A stretch of DNA of 64,000 nt from Ulota crispa (GCA_963920765.1 OY987242.1:7280789-7344788); one strand, 5' to 3'. Positions 12,801 to 25,800 are shown, numbered from the stretch's first letter. A program made the numbers and translations. The notes: a model not told the origin generated them from the sequence alone.

Positions 12801-12928
12801 AGGAGGAATTCACAAGCAAGGATTGAAGGGGAGGAATGGATTACTCGGCGCAAGGAGAGACGCTGCCGAACGGTGAGCTGATGATGCAGAGACTCCGGAG
12901 GAGCACACTGCGGCAGCAAGAGCGCCAT
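6899..12928 (-). CDS. Unrecognised repeat protein, probably plastid membrane, with V-x-PFF motifs and CAAD-like tail
   Basis: Six exons on the minus strand give about 1148 residues: 12928-12845, 11853-11394, 10755-8123, 7969-7873, 7231-7153 and 6992-6899. All junctions have GT and AG and keep phase. The start was chosen for MALLLPQC because it opens an R/S/A-rich, transit-peptide-like N-terminus; an in-frame ATG at 13105 is possible. Residues about 172-197 are hydrophobic (VALAAGSAVALAAIAFLL). Exon 3 (877 codons) holds eight units containing PPVSRWGEDKF and VQPFFADD, plus many V-x-PFF motifs. It is rich in S, P, K and E and probably disordered. The end (LAIGAGAVGALAG, then EMVGVTATASFISYELL and NKRNELLDEI) recalls the membrane tail of CURT1/CAAD thylakoid proteins; that is inference. 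A hAT-like MITE lies in intron 4. The exon 1 donor (CGA|GTAATC) is the weakest junction. Confidence 0.75.
7259..7613. mobile_element. hAT-like MITE inside intron 4 of the V-x-PFF gene
   Basis: The 355-bp element starts CATGGTTGTC and ends GACAACCATG. It is flanked by AATTAGAC (7251-7258) and AATTAGCC (7614-7621), an 8-bp target duplication with one mismatch. Eight-bp duplications and CA...TG ends fit the hAT superfamily. A second, rearranged copy in opposite orientation lies at 33912-34256 and shares long internal stretches such as 'catgttggcaacaatgagtg'. Confidence 0.65.
8874..10000 (-). repeat. 246-bp in-frame coding tandem repeat
   Basis: The marker ATGATCGGCGCCACAGCAGC (plus-strand reading) occurs at 8874, 9120, 9366, 9612 and 9858, exactly 246 bp (82 codons) apart. 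Neighbouring units differ at only a few bases. More diverged units flank the array on both sides, making eight VSRWGE units in all. The exact multiple of three keeps the frame open. Confidence 0.95.
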
Positions 12929-13430
12929 GGCGCCCCTTCGAATTCCGCCCGTTCCGCCCTCCGAGAGAAAACAATCCCGTGAAACTGACGACGCCCTCGA
13001 AGGGGAGCAGGCTACGCTACAAACCTCATGGCTGCTGCACCACCACAACGCCCTCCCGGCACCTCCCACATTCGGCAGAAGCTGGGCCAGGTCACAACGG
13101 TGCACACTGCGGATTTTCCACCAGAACTGGCAGAGCGTGTGGACAGGAGAGGGGAGTGATGGGGGGGTGGTGGATCCGATCGGAGTCGCGAGAGAGTGAA
13201 TGGTAATTTAGCCCAGTGTGCGTAATCGGCCAATGGCGCGGCCAGAGCGAGAGCTGAGGGTGACGCGCGTGCAGGGCTGTGAAGACGCAGCTGGATTCTG
13301 GTTCCGCAAAGGCAGTGAGTGAGAGAGTGCGTGAGTGAGAGCTCGCTCGTCGCGACCGGCGCGACCGAGAGAGCGCGAGAGCTCGTGCGCGGCGCGTGAT
13401 GAGCCAATCATCGATCCACATCGCAATTGC
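12929..13430 (-). promoter_or_regulatory. Promoter and 5' UTR region of the V-x-PFF gene
   Basis: GC content rises sharply compared with the flanks, with many CpGs and GA/CT-rich runs (13319-13382). CCAAT boxes are seen on the plus strand at 13230-13234 and 13404-13408. No clear TATA box is visible. Several overlapping open frames here are explained by the GC-rich composition. Confidence 0.5.
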
Positions 13431-13459
13431 TTTGGATAAAGGCTTTTCTTTTCCTCACC

Positions 13460-13705
13460 GATGCTCCTGGATGACCTCTGTGAAGCTCTGGATGAACCCT
13501 GTCATGTCTTGGACGAATTATATCGACCTTTGGATGAACTCTGTCAAAAATTGGATGAACTCTGCCAACTTATAGATGAACTCTGTGAAGATTTGGATGA
13601 ATTCGTAATGTTCTAAATGAACTCTGAAAAGCTTTGGATGAACTCTGATAAGCTTTGGATGAACTCTGAAATTTTTGGATGAACTATGTAGTCCCTTGGA
13701 TGGAT
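13460..13705. repeat. Degenerate tandem repeat of a 'tggatgaactctg' unit
   Basis: About ten imperfect copies of a 21-26 bp unit with core TGGATGAACTCTG follow one another, for example at 13541, 13571, 13618, 13636 and 13659. Spacer bases vary, so the array is old or error-prone. It lies just upstream of the promoter region at 12929-13430. On the minus strand it reads as an imperfect peptide repeat (EFIQ-like), but no start or splice support was found. Confidence 0.7.
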
Positions 13706-13768
13706 GAAGTTTGTGGATGGTAATCATGGTAGTATGGTACTGCTCCAGTATTTCCTCCGCTGTGGATA

Positions 13769-14353
13769 AACATAAAAGGAATAATTTTATGGATACCGCT
13801 GAAATTTGCAATATTTACATAGATACCCCCAGCTTTTTCAGAAATTACACAAATACCTTTGGGCCATTGGGCCATAATTTTTAGGCATTTATTTGTTGTG
13901 CTTGTACTTCCTTCATGACCAATGTTGAAGAAGGGAATGTAATGAAATAAAAAAGAAGCAATGTGTGCCAAGGTCTGGGAAGAACCAACCACTAGTTCAA
14001 TGCTAGTCGATTCAAATGAGAAAAAATCGTTTGTAATTTATAAAACTTTGGCTAAAAACTAGTCAAAAATCTGATTTTTTTTACTTATAGTATGAAATAG
14101 AGAAAATAACCGATAGAGCTTCTTAGTAAACTAGTTCAATACAGGAATTGAAGGAAATCTACCAAAAAATCCCAAATATTTCCCGGACCTTGATGTGTGC
14201 CCAAAGGAAGAAGGGAAATGACATGCCACAACAAAAACAGACTCTCAAAAATGTTGGTTCAAAGATATTTGTGTAATTTTTGAAAAATTAGGGGTATCTA
14301 TGCAAATATTGCAAACTTCAAGGGTATCCATGAAAGTTTTCCTGAACATAAAA
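13769..14353. mobile_element. Mutator-like MITE with 9-bp target duplication, carrying a nested hAT-like MITE
   Basis: The perfect 9-bp duplication AACATAAAA lies at 13769-13777 and 14345-14353. The termini are inverted repeats of about 80 bp (13778-13860 against 14265-14344), sharing ATGGATACC and TTTGCAATATTT. The middle is interrupted by the element at 13969-14192, so the original length was near 335 bp. No transposase frame is present. Confidence 0.75.
13969..14192. mobile_element. 224-bp hAT-like MITE, copy 1
   Basis: The ends are CAAGGTCTGGGAA and TTCCCGGACCTTG. The perfect 8-bp target duplication ATGTGTGC lies at 13961-13968 and 14193-14200. Close copies lie at 15594-15817 and 47948-48499. 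It sits inside the Mutator-like element, so it is the younger insertion. Confidence 0.85.
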
Positions 14354-14387
14354 CATGCCCCCATTTTATGGGCATTTAACCCACTCC

Positions 14388-14621
14388 TTAACCCCTAAAT
14401 GTTTGAGCATGCCGCTCCGACCAGTACAGTATGGGGAACTTTTTTTGTATTTGGAATGGATCCACACCTCTACTATAGTTGAGACCAACAAAGAAGTTGG
14501 AGAATATATCAATGCAATTCTAGTGAGCTACTTGAGATCTCAAATTAAAATTTCTTATTGGTAGCAAATGACGATTATACATCAGCATATATACTATGCC
14601 CTATGGACGTTTAAGGGTTAA
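14388..14621. mobile_element. 234-bp TTAA-bounded MITE
   Basis: TTAA-CCCCTAAATG at the left and GGACGTTTAAGGG-TTAA at the right. The interior matches copies at 32276-32506 (opposite strand), 54147-54378 and 56309-56545, for example 'tgtatttggaatggatccac' and 'ctagtgagctacttgagatc'. Non-autonomous; piggyBac-like by its TTAA flanks. Confidence 0.65.
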
Positions 14622-15593
14622 GTACCAAGTGATACTTTACACTAAATATTGCACTTAGGTTGCCTTACACGTTTTCTTGACATTTTACACTACATAAATA
14701 CTTACCAATACTACATTAATTTTCATCAATAATTACTACAATAGACAAATTTAAAGGTCCATGCAACAACATTGAAGCATCCAAAAAACAAATTAGTTGC
14801 ATCTAGGTTAAAAACCATGTAAAACCCTAGTATCTAGAGAGTTGCATGTGCCTCCAAGTTGCCAAGCACATGCTATAACAAATCTTATCAAGTAACAAAA
14901 ATATGATTATGAAGAATTCAATATGAAGTGTGGTATGACCAAATTTTTCAAAATGGATTTCACTATTATTTAGCAAGCTTTTGGCAAAATAAAATCATCA
15001 TGCTCAAAGATACAAACTTAACCATAGTGTATGAGTCAAATAACAAAATATACTTACCATAAAGAAATGTTTATTTTACAAAATTTGGACATGATCACCC
15101 CAACATTGAAATCACAATAAAAAGGGGTTGAAAACCTCTTTGAAAATACTTGTTAGAATGAAAGATGTATATATGGATGTTTCCTACGTATCCCTGTAAT
15201 TAAATCTTAAAAATTCATTACCAATACTTTTTAAATCAATTACCTTGTTAAATATTGAATATTATGCAAAACAATTCAGATTTTTAGGAACTGAAATATG
15301 GTATGCTTTGTTAGGTCACATACGAATTGAGTATTAGTGATGCAAAATTATAAAATGCCGATTATATGCTATGTTATGCAAAGTTTTTTGAAAATCATAA
15401 TAGGGTTTATGTATACTTTCTTTCGGTTTCTTTCGGGTATTGTACAATTTACTATTAATATCAAATTTTAAATTGTTGGTTTCATGTTCTATTGAATTGG
15501 TTAGTGAACTAATGTGTTTAAGAATCATCATTAAATTATTTCCTCTCAATGATACATCTTCACATTATTAGGTACATTTATGGATATTTGGTC
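14622..15593. other. Intergenic DNA without a gene
   Basis: AT-rich sequence with no supported coding region. The first 130 bp resemble the left part of the element at 36615-36830 ('gcacttaggttgcctt'). Confidence 0.5.
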
Positions 15594-15817
15594 CAAGGTC
15601 CGGGAAGAACCGACCATTAGTTCAATGCTAGCCGATTGAAATGAGAAAAAACCGTTTGCAATTTACAAACTTTGACTAAAAACTGGTCAAAAATCTTTGA
15701 AAAATTTGCTTATAGTATGAAATAGAGAAAATAACCGAAAGAGCTCCTTGATAAACCAGTTCAATATAGGAATCGAAGGAAATCTACCGAAAAATCTCAA
15801 ATATTTCCCGGACCCTG
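15594..15817. mobile_element. 224-bp hAT-like MITE, copy 2
   Basis: Same family as 13969-14192, with ends CAAGGTCCGGGAA and TTCCCGGACCCTG. The flanks ATTTGGTC (15586-15593) and ATTTGGTG (15818-15825) form an 8-bp target duplication with one mismatch. Confidence 0.8.
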
Positions 15818-15989
15818 ATTTGGTGTACTTCAAAGGACAGATACGTGACAGGTTGACATTGATACAAACCAAAAAAAAATTTATTACATTCCAGTTGCAA
15901 TTATGTATATGTATCACTTTTAAAGATTTGAATTCTCAAATTCCAAACACACGAGCAGGCTACAGTAAGAAGGCAACAACCAAACTTTT

Positions 15990-16846
15990 GTATGATCTTG
16001 TTAAGACAGAATTTTTTTATTAATGAAAGCAGTTGGTGAGAGAATAAACATGCAGAACAGCAGTTCTAAAGTCTGCAATCTCCTTCGTTACAACTTGATC
16101 TCAATTATAAAAACAAATGCAACGAAAGCTGAGAAACCTTCGTCACGAAAATTCCAGATTGACGTACAATCTAGTACAACTTGAACCATGATGCTGTAGC
16201 TAAAATATCTATAAGGCAATCCTATTTCAAAAAATCAAACCCTGTCTCATGACCTTTTCTAGCATTTACATCTGAATGCTCCATCACAGAAATCTCCAAA
16301 AGCCTTCATTGCAGGTTGTTTTGTACAATCTAAACCGTCTACTGTCTCGAGGCTGATGAAGACCTGCGTACGTTATTTGCAAACAGGTAGGTAAGTGAAA
16401 ATGTGAAATGCAATAGTTAAATGCAGGTTGACAGTAGAAAACGGTAAAAAGCGTATGTTAAATTGTTTTCCTTACCTATACAGAGATTGTCATCACGAAA
16501 TCTGGTAGTTGAAGGGTATCAGCCACCACACCCCACTGATTTCATCAGCTTGACGGTGAATCCCGATGAACAGAATCTCTGGTTTTTATCACAAAAGAAA
16601 TGAATCAGTTCAATTGGCTAAAAGATTTGGATTGAAATGTTGAGGCAATTCTACATATCAGCTGAAGCCAGCAGGAAAAATCAGAACAATTAGTCAGACT
16701 TTCGCAGCTGTAGCGATTAGTACGTCTCTGCTTCAGGTGATACAAAAACACAATATTTGAAAGTAATCGCAGATATGCGGTACAACTCACCTCTGGTGGA
16801 TACATATCAGAAAGAATTTCTTGTCGAAAAGATACAAAGACGTGGT
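15990..16846 (-). other. PRT6: Probable 3' UTR of PRT6
   Basis: The region follows the PRT6 stop codon on the minus strand. A minus-strand AATAAA lies at 16016-16021 and could end the transcript. A CCAGAG|GTGAGT donor just after the stop (first intron base near 16790) suggests a spliced 3' UTR. No coding frame was supported. Confidence 0.45.
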
Positions 16847-19800
16847 TCAAAATAGGATTTCCCGTGTCGTGAGCGATAAAACTGGTGAGCTGTAGTCTAA
16901 CCCATGTGCTGCCACCTATAAGGATGGTGAAAACAATCTATTAAACGAGAGATAATGACGAAAGATTGCTCACATGACAACAATAAGCTCAACTCAAATG
17001 ACATGCAGATGACGTTGATATGGTTGTGTCATCGTCTATGCAGGACAGCCACCAGAAGGGGAGATTTTGACAACATAAAACGACAGAACTTCAGTAGCAC
17101 AGTAGAACATCCTAAGCAACTTTTACAAATTCAATGGCGTCAATAAGCCTCCATGTACAAGATAAAGTTATACTGTACCATGTTGGTAAGAGCAGCATAT
17201 CGTTCCTGGTTAAGAAACAAAGGCTTGCCTCTACTTAACTCCAGATCCTGTAATCAAGATGGAAAATCAGTGCTAAAGCCAGTACGAAGGAAAAGGAAAG
17301 ATATCTCAAGCTGAGACGCACTTGACAAATATTCACAGCAAATTCCAAAGAACAAAACAGAAGAATACCAACATAACCATTCGACACTGATTGATATCCC
17401 CTACAACAATCTGTAAAATTCCGCCCTCTAAGGAACAGTACAAAACAAACCTCTTCCCCAAACGCATCAAGATATGGCGATGGCCACATAGCTTGCCGTC
17501 CACACCGTTGCAATAAAATATTAGTCCTCTGCGGAAAGGTATGCAAAAAATTCAGTGAAGGTTGTATTTCATATGAGTAACTGAGAAGAAAAGTGCAAGA
17601 ATAACTGAAGGAAGAAACTGTGCAATTAGCTGATATAATACACAAGAGGTCAAATATAAGTACCCGCAACATCAAAAAGATTCCAACGCCTGCACCGCAT
17701 TTCATAGAGTGTCTGGAGCATTCCCCTTGTCGGTTGACACTGTCAATATAAATAACTAATAATCAGCTTTACTGAGAGGGAAGAAAAGTCAAAATAAACT
17801 CATAATTTGCAGTTCGTCACCACCATCATAATCAACTAAAAGTGCATAGAAACATCAATTGAGGAGACACCTTATATAATCTAGACACTGTATCAACGAT
17901 GAAGAAGCTGTACTAATATACGAATGACAGCAGTGAGCAAATCCAAGCCAATTAATAATGCAATAATGAGAAAAAAATGGTAAGAAGATATCCAGATAAA
18001 TTTAATTTTCCATTTTCAACAGTCATGAACAACGACAACTTATAAACCGGATCCACATACATCTACATTCTAAAACATGAATTAGTAAATTTAAAACTTG
18101 GCCAAAATAGAGTGTAATAGTTTAAGAGAGTAACAGAATTGATAGGTATAAAAGTTGCAAGACTGACCTGCAACAGGGGCGGGAACTAACTGCACAACAA
18201 AGAGCTCCACATAATAGGCAAAGAGCAGGCTTATCTGGAACAGTGTTACAGCAAGGGCACCGTTCTTTCACATAACTGCACCAGAAATCATTTGGTCAGG
18301 CACTTATTGACAGTACGCAAACAGAACTAAATGTGTCAAATCCTTTAAGTTCTTGGCAGAGGCTCAACTTACCAATCCCTATGATAAACTGTTGACGTAA
18401 ACTCTTAAAGAAATTGGAAGAGAGAAAGTCTTGTAGGCAAACAAGACGAAGAAATCGATAATGATAGCTTCCTAATTTAAACTGACTAATGCTACTTGTT
18501 TAAAAACAATTATCCAGTGATAAAGATACTGCTCATGGTTACAACTGCATTCAAAGAGTGTGACACTAGATCTCGTAAGATACTTACCGTTGCATGAGAT
18601 CCTGGAATAAATACGGCAACTGCATCAATTTGAAAGGAGACGCTATGGTTACTCGTGGACTGCATTGGATTCCTCGGGAACCACTGTCGGTCATGACATG
18701 CTTGCACCAGGCTTGAACAAGACGTTGAATTGTATCCTGCTCAAAAATCCTCTCTAAAGGAGGGATCAAAAAGACACTTTCCAGCTGATTTAATTGTTCC
18801 ATCTCCAAAAGCAACTGATTTTCTACAGCTTTTGAGTTAATAGAAGCCAGGTCAGGTCCTTTTGACTGTTTATGACCTTGCGGAAGTTCCCATTGATGAG
18901 CTCTTGCAACAGGAAGGACTTGCGTGGCGCCCGACATTAGATTTTGTAAAAGATAACAATGGCGTAGGAAAGGCAAAGTACGGCGGCGTATGAGACCCAA
19001 AGAGGCTTTTGAAGTGAAAGGAAGATCACTGTCCTCCACGGAAGACTCTAAAACCGTTCCAGCCAACCCTTTCTGCACTGCCGCAATAAATACTCGTGCT
19101 GATTGAGTCAATTCTGTGTCTGATGCTGCAAACGAACCAAGCTGAGCTATAATCTGCAAGAGACAAACCGCGTGAAATCTTAAAAATTCATAAGAAAATA
19201 CTACAAAGAGCGTGCATGAAAGGGACTATCATACATATCTATTCGTCAATCACAAGAAACCTTTGAACATGTGAAGAAACACCCCCAAAAAAAAAGAATA
19301 GGAAAAATAAGTATCTCCGAATATTCATAAATGGTCAGAGCAGAAAGTACCTGGATGATGGAGACCAAATAGAAGAGATGAACCAGTGCTGTAAATGGCG
19401 CACCATTTGCAGGAAACGGCAAAGGCAGGCAGAAAAGCAGCCAAGTAAACGACGAGAAGGCATCATGAACCAAAACTGGATCAGCCAGTCTCTTCCACAA
19501 CTGTACGTCTACAGAATCAGAGTCCTTTTCTAGATACTGCAAAAGAGCAGAGTAACTGCCTGCAAACAAACGAGCAATTTGTGCGACTAAGTTAAGAATA
19601 GTAGGCAGAAGTATCCTGAAGGAAACATCTCACAATTGCCACAATATGACCACAACAAAGAAAGTATATATTTTCAAGGCAATTCATCCTTACTATCACG
19701 GGTTTCAATTACTCAAAGAACTAGTCTTGTAACAAATATTTTTCCTCTGTAGTAGCCTTATATGTTCTCGTGGCTACTTACCTTCAAGCTTCAATATAAC

Positions 19801-22800
19801 TTCATATCTGCTGTACTTACACGTCTGCTTTGTTAACTGTCATAAATTCTAAGGATTCTAACGATTTAGGAAAAAGAAACAAGAAACAAAAATGCCATTG
19901 TCCTAAATCAACCACATTATGAGCAGGGATCACTAAGACCGAACTGTAGCCTTAAGAAATCATGATCGCAAAAATGAAAGTGACCTATTTCGACGTAGTT
20001 AGAAGCCTCAGAAAAGGGCTTACCATGCATATCCTTTGCATTGCCATTTGCATGCATATCCCTGGATATGCCATAAGCGATTGAGTCGAACAACAATTGC
20101 ATTCCCCTTGCCCGAAGTAATACAGCTTGTCGACTTTGGCTTTGTGTAGCTTTCGCGGCATGAAGTAGGAGAGGCAACACTGAACCACGTGATGCTTCGC
20201 TCATCTCCACTAATGCCATTAAACCGTTGTCAGTATTCACAGACTTCTGGCTACGAGCAGCCAACTCCGCAGACATAAGGGAATATCTGAAGACATCCCA
20301 AAGAAGTAGCCCTTGATGAACATGTCCGTGACCAGAACTCGGTGATGTAAAGAGACCCTTCTCGGAAAAAACCAAACCGGAAAGCCGTTTGGAAAGATCA
20401 TCCAGAACTCCCTTAACATTATCAGGAAGCTGTGGATCGGCAACTTTACGGAATTCTGATTTGGAAACTAATTCGTCGGCCTTTACAAGCAGTCGCAATG
20501 CATGGTCCACCTGTAATACCGCAGGGCTAGAAGAAACACCGCTAGTAAGTGGAGCCACGCTTTGAGTTTTGAAAGTACTATTCAATCCTGTTTGACAAGG
20601 CAAAACCGGCAGAATCGCATTTGCTAGTCGGCGGCAAACTGGACAGAGAAACTCCCCCTGCCATGAGAATTTGGGCGGATACATAAATGTGTAGAAATAG
20701 TCAATTTAGACGGACCGTTCAGAAAAGCCAAGCCCAATAAATAAAATATGTCAATTGCGCAAGCCTGAGTTATAACATTGACCATCTCAAGAAACGGAAT
20801 ATTTACTGCCAAATGTAAGTGGATGAGTCTTACCATTTCAAGGTCCACTATCTGAACTCCTTCAAACAAAGCCCTGTTATAAAATCTGAAAATCAAATGA
20901 TGTAATAACATTAGTCAAAAAGCAGCGACAATCCAAGCAAAGAGAAACAAAAGAGAAAACAGATCCTTGACATTCCTCATAAATATCCGGCCTAACAACT
21001 TGCAATATATAGGATATGCTGGATAAACATTTAAAGATTCTTAGCAGCTACAAAGGACTTGCGGTACCTCTGCAAAAGAGACGAAAAGTAGCGGTCTCGG
21101 CACTCCTGGTGCATTGCATGGCCACAAGCAGACATATGAATTCCCACTGTGTCATTGCTTTTGGAGCGAGTAGATTCAGCCATTGCCAAAGAAATTCGAG
21201 CCGATGCTCTCCTGCTTCGAATAACGCCACCATCTCTTCCTTGTTCTGGGCCTGCCTGCCTAGGAGACTCGTTTCTTGCAGAACGAGTCCGTTCTTGAGG
21301 ACGAGACTCACCTTGACACGGAGCTGTAGCCACGTATTCCGCTAGAACAGCTGCAACTGCCATATCTCTATTTGTAGTTCTCTCTTCTTGATCAGCTCTG
21401 CTATCATTGTCCTCCCACCAATTCACATCCACGATGCCTGCAATGTACAAACACTTATTCTCCACCGGCAATATTGTTTCACCTCTCACAGCGAAAGAAC
21501 TGCCTCACGGCAAGAAAAAGAACCATCATTTCCAAACACTTGACCACATTCAACTACAACCAACCCAAGAAATTCAAGCCCACCAAACTCTTTCCAGGAT
21601 TGTTTCGCCTCTGCGATAGAGCTGAAAACCATCCCTAAATATCAAGAAGAAATATGAACATCGCTAAAAACCTGCACATGAGAACAATACAGACTGTGTA
21701 CAGAAACAGAACTACACAACGCAAATTATCACGTTTAGTAACCGGCCACTGGAAAAAAAACAAACAACTGAACAGTGGCTCCACAAACCTGCTGCTTCAC
21801 TGGTCCCAGCTTCACTGTTATTTTCAGTTTCGGTAAAATCACTAGATTCAACATCTTCCGATTCGGTGTCTGCAGCCGTTGCATCCCAGTTCCATAGAAA
21901 CTCAGGGGTCACACGAAGAGGGTTACGAATACCAGGTCCATTTCTTAATAGCTCCAGTAAGTCCTCACCATCAAGCAGGCGAGTGCGGGTCTGTGTATCC
22001 CCTAAAGCTTCTTGTATCCACTGCCAAAGCTCTGCTGTACTGTGTGAATATCTCGTCCCATCTGAACCAGTGGCAGTACTTGCTCCATCAGAAGTATCAC
22101 CTTTTCTCTCTATGTGTTCTTGCATTGTAACTAAGCTACGCTCCCAGGACGGAGTAGGTTTCTCAGACACCGCAACCAGCTTTGATCTCTGCCAAGAAAG
22201 GAGATGTAAAGTGCTTTTCAGGGCCAACTAATATAGATGGTCTGACTGAGCTAGATGTTAAAATAAGGACAACTCTTTCATAGAGACGCGAGCAATAAAA
22301 TATAGACAGCAAACCACGGTTGTCAGTTATATAAATGAGAGTAAAAAGGGAGGGCAAAAATTCACTAATATGCCCTAAGCCAGGAACGTAGGTTGGCTTC
22401 ACATTTTTTACACCCAACTGCTGCAGAGAAAACCCCAGAATGTCAAAATTTGAGTATGAAACGTGGAAGAGTACTAAAATTACCTGAATAAGAACCAAGA
22501 AACACAAGGGATTTGTACTTGTTGCATCTCGACAGAGTGCACAATGAGTGACTTGAACATCCTCGAATAATTCATCGCTTCCAGACACGGACTCCTTGGG
22601 TCGTTTTGCCTCCGTTTCGTCACCCTTCACTGTACCAATGCTCTCTTCGGTTGGCTTATAACTGGTCACAAACTTTTCCTGTGCAGCTTTCATTTTTGCC
22701 TAAGAAAACACAAGTATTACGATAACATTAAAAAAACGCAGCTGCTTAAAACTGCAATTGTGTGATACATAGACCATAAAATGCTTAGCAGCTGTGAGCA

Positions 22801-25800
22801 GACGTTCGAAGTTCAAGAACTACGTCTTAGATCGACAATCGAATCTCTTAATATTTGCTAATAACAAGAACACGACATTCCTCCAAGAAGACTTGACAAT
22901 AAAGCCATCCACGAAGACAAATGGGTCCTACCATGGCAGCAGCCTGACGTTCTCGGGCAATAGCTCGTCGCCTATCAGATTCGGAGACTGAGATGTCATC
23001 CTTAAAATTGATGTCTCCGACTCCAGTTGATTTCGAAGTGGTGTCAACAGAGACGCGGTGAAGAATCTCTGGGGCAAGTGACTCTATTTCATACATACAG
23101 CTCTTGTCCAACTCTGCAAAATCTCTTAAGAGTTTCTTTATCAAATCTCCAAAGCCGAAAGATCCTACTTCATCTACTCCATCATTCCGCCGTTTTCGCA
23201 AAAGCAACACTAACAAAGACAGCATGCTCTGAGGCTCCAACATCACAGTAGCATCTGCCCTTCCTACAAATACTCTTTCAACGCAGCGGAGTAGCAGTGG
23301 TGGACAGTCTTCGACGTTGCAGCTACTTGAGTAGTTGGATCCATGTAGAGAAGAATCAGAATTTTGTATTGGATTTGCAGAGAAAATTCCGTCAGCCGCA
23401 CTCCTACCTCCTGCTTTGCTCCGAGCCTTACAGACATCTAGGGCTAGAGCAAGAAGATGAAAAGCGTGCAGGAGGAGTTCCATAGTGGACGGATCCTCAG
23501 TGTAGGCTGCATGAAAGAAAATAGAACGCAGCATATCATGAACTCGAGCAGTGGTAATCAACCGTCCCAAATCCTGTAAAGGCGCACATGGCTGCGTCCA
23601 GTGAGGAAGTTGCAGATACACAGCAGGTGCTCTACATGCTCTCAGATAACGTTCCTCTGCTGATTGGAGCTCCCGAGAACTCCATCGTGGATGATAAAGG
23701 TCCAGCTCACGCCAGCTTTCGTCCCTCAACACATACTTGCCCTGTATGTACAAGAATAAGAGCTCAACAACTCCAGAACAACCACTTATACATACCAGCT
23801 ACATCAATACAGCAATTTAATATATAACAAAACTTCAATACCCAAGAACAAGACCAAATAAAAAGGTCCTTCCACCAAGAGCAAGGACCTGCAAGACTTC
23901 GATCCAAATTATCTTATTTTTGAAGTTCCACGTTGAGCCAAAATTATACAGTCAATTACCACAAACTCACTAACAATTTTGATACCTCAAACGATCCTGT
24001 TTCCACCTTAATAGTTAGCAAATGTAACATGAATGAGATTTCTATCCTACCTTAAGTGACCTTATTTGTACAGGCAATTTAATACACAAACTAAAACTTG
24101 TAGATAATTAGATCCATGATCTCTGTATCCGGCTTTAGGGATCGACTCCCATAAAAGTCCAGAAACAAAAGTGATTAACGAGAATATGGAAGTCAAGACA
24201 GGGATCCAGCGGCTATTCTAAAAGATAAGAACTCCTTTACGAGGCTGCAAAGTGATAAAACGACAATATGATGTATAATGTAAATAATTAGAAGAAACAC
24301 AAGAATTAGTAATGTTCAACTAAGGAAGACGCACTAACTCCCAACACTGCTTCAAAACCAACACCCCTTGAACTCTTCAGCATACGTACATATCAATTTG
24401 CAGAATATACAACGAAGCTTAATATTTGAGTTTGGACCCACACTAACAGCAATTTGAACCGTCCTAATTAAGCCTTAGCATCCGTGTAATGAATATATAG
24501 TGCGTTGGAATTCACCAGTTGCGGTACTAAAGAAAAGGAATAAATACTCACCTGCTGCATTCCAGACGGATTGCAATATGTCCCAACTGCGTCTAAGCAT
24601 TCTTGTAAATGCTTGCTGTCTTGCAAGCGTGGAGGTAGAGCTTTCAGTAGAGAGCTGTGGGTAGCATCCCCAACAGCTAGTCTTTGTACCAACTCCCGCC
24701 GTAAAGCCTCCTTCTCGGTCAATCCGCAGAAACCCCGTTCAGAAACCAGCCTGATCAAGAGAATGAGAAGCTCCTGTGCCAAAGTAACCTGGTATCTGAA
24801 AGCCCAAGCAATAGAAGTCAATTTTCGTGGCAGAAGGCTACTACAAACAAGAACACTCGAAACCATCAAAATTATGTTCTACAATCATAGCAGGATATTG
24901 CACAATTTAACAAGAGCTTCAGAAAGATTGCAGAAATAGCTAAAATAAGATACAGGAAATATTCTATCCTTATTCCCTTCAATGAGATTGGAATATTGGT
25001 AATAGAACAGATCGTACTCATTAGGATGCCAAAGTGGACGATTGAAGTAATCAGAGAGTGAGAATCGAGCTACAATTCGCTCCACAAAATTTTCGCAAGG
25101 TGAAATGACGGAGCAACATTGGAGGAGGAACAAGTCAAGCTCCAGACTATCTTCGCACCTGAGAACAGCGATAGGTTCCCATGTCATGATTGCATCATAT
25201 CTACAGACCCTTTCGTTAGCCTAGAGAATAAATGTATTGAATTCATATAGCAGAGACATCATGATTAAATAGAGCCAGCCGATCCAAAACACCGGGCACA
25301 ACTTAAGTTGGAGCACGTAGTGTGAAAAGGCTACTAAAGCACAAGAGCTAACCACAAAAATGTTAGCCTTTGAGCTTCAGTAGCCTTTTCATATCACCTG
25401 TAGCCACCAAGTTTCGAGGCAGAAAAGATAGCAGTAAGTTACCAGTGCACGGTATGGTAAAGCTCGCACAATGCGCTGGTTGCGTGGCCGTTGCGTCGCC
25501 ACATACCAGCCTGAACTTGTGCATATAGAACTTGCAAACGAAGAGGATGCTCCATCACCACAGCAGCAAATCCTGGCACTCGAAACCTTGATGGAAGAAT
25601 TTCTTCGAGGAACGAACCCTCCCCATCACTTAACAAAGTTTTATCTTTTCCAAAAACTTCCTCTTGTTTGGCTGAATGAAAGTCAAGAGCTTTGTGAAGT
25701 AGCAATGCAAGCATACGATGTAATGGGATATGAAAAGACACATCCTGCCGACTGACATCGAACTCCACTGCTGGCCATTCGTGACTCTCACCAAGCTGGC

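Noticed and set aside
12569-13407. Several overlapping ORFs of 70-178 codons on both strands
   Set aside because: They come from a GC-rich promoter and 5' UTR. Only the short MALLLPQC segment (12928-12845) joins downstream coding sequence.
25159-25220. Alternative PRT6 exon 5 starting at the CTCTAG acceptor near 25215
   Set aside because: From the phase-2 donor at 25443 it meets a stop. The acceptor at 25159 keeps the frame and restores the expected order YHTVHW-CEDSLELDLF.
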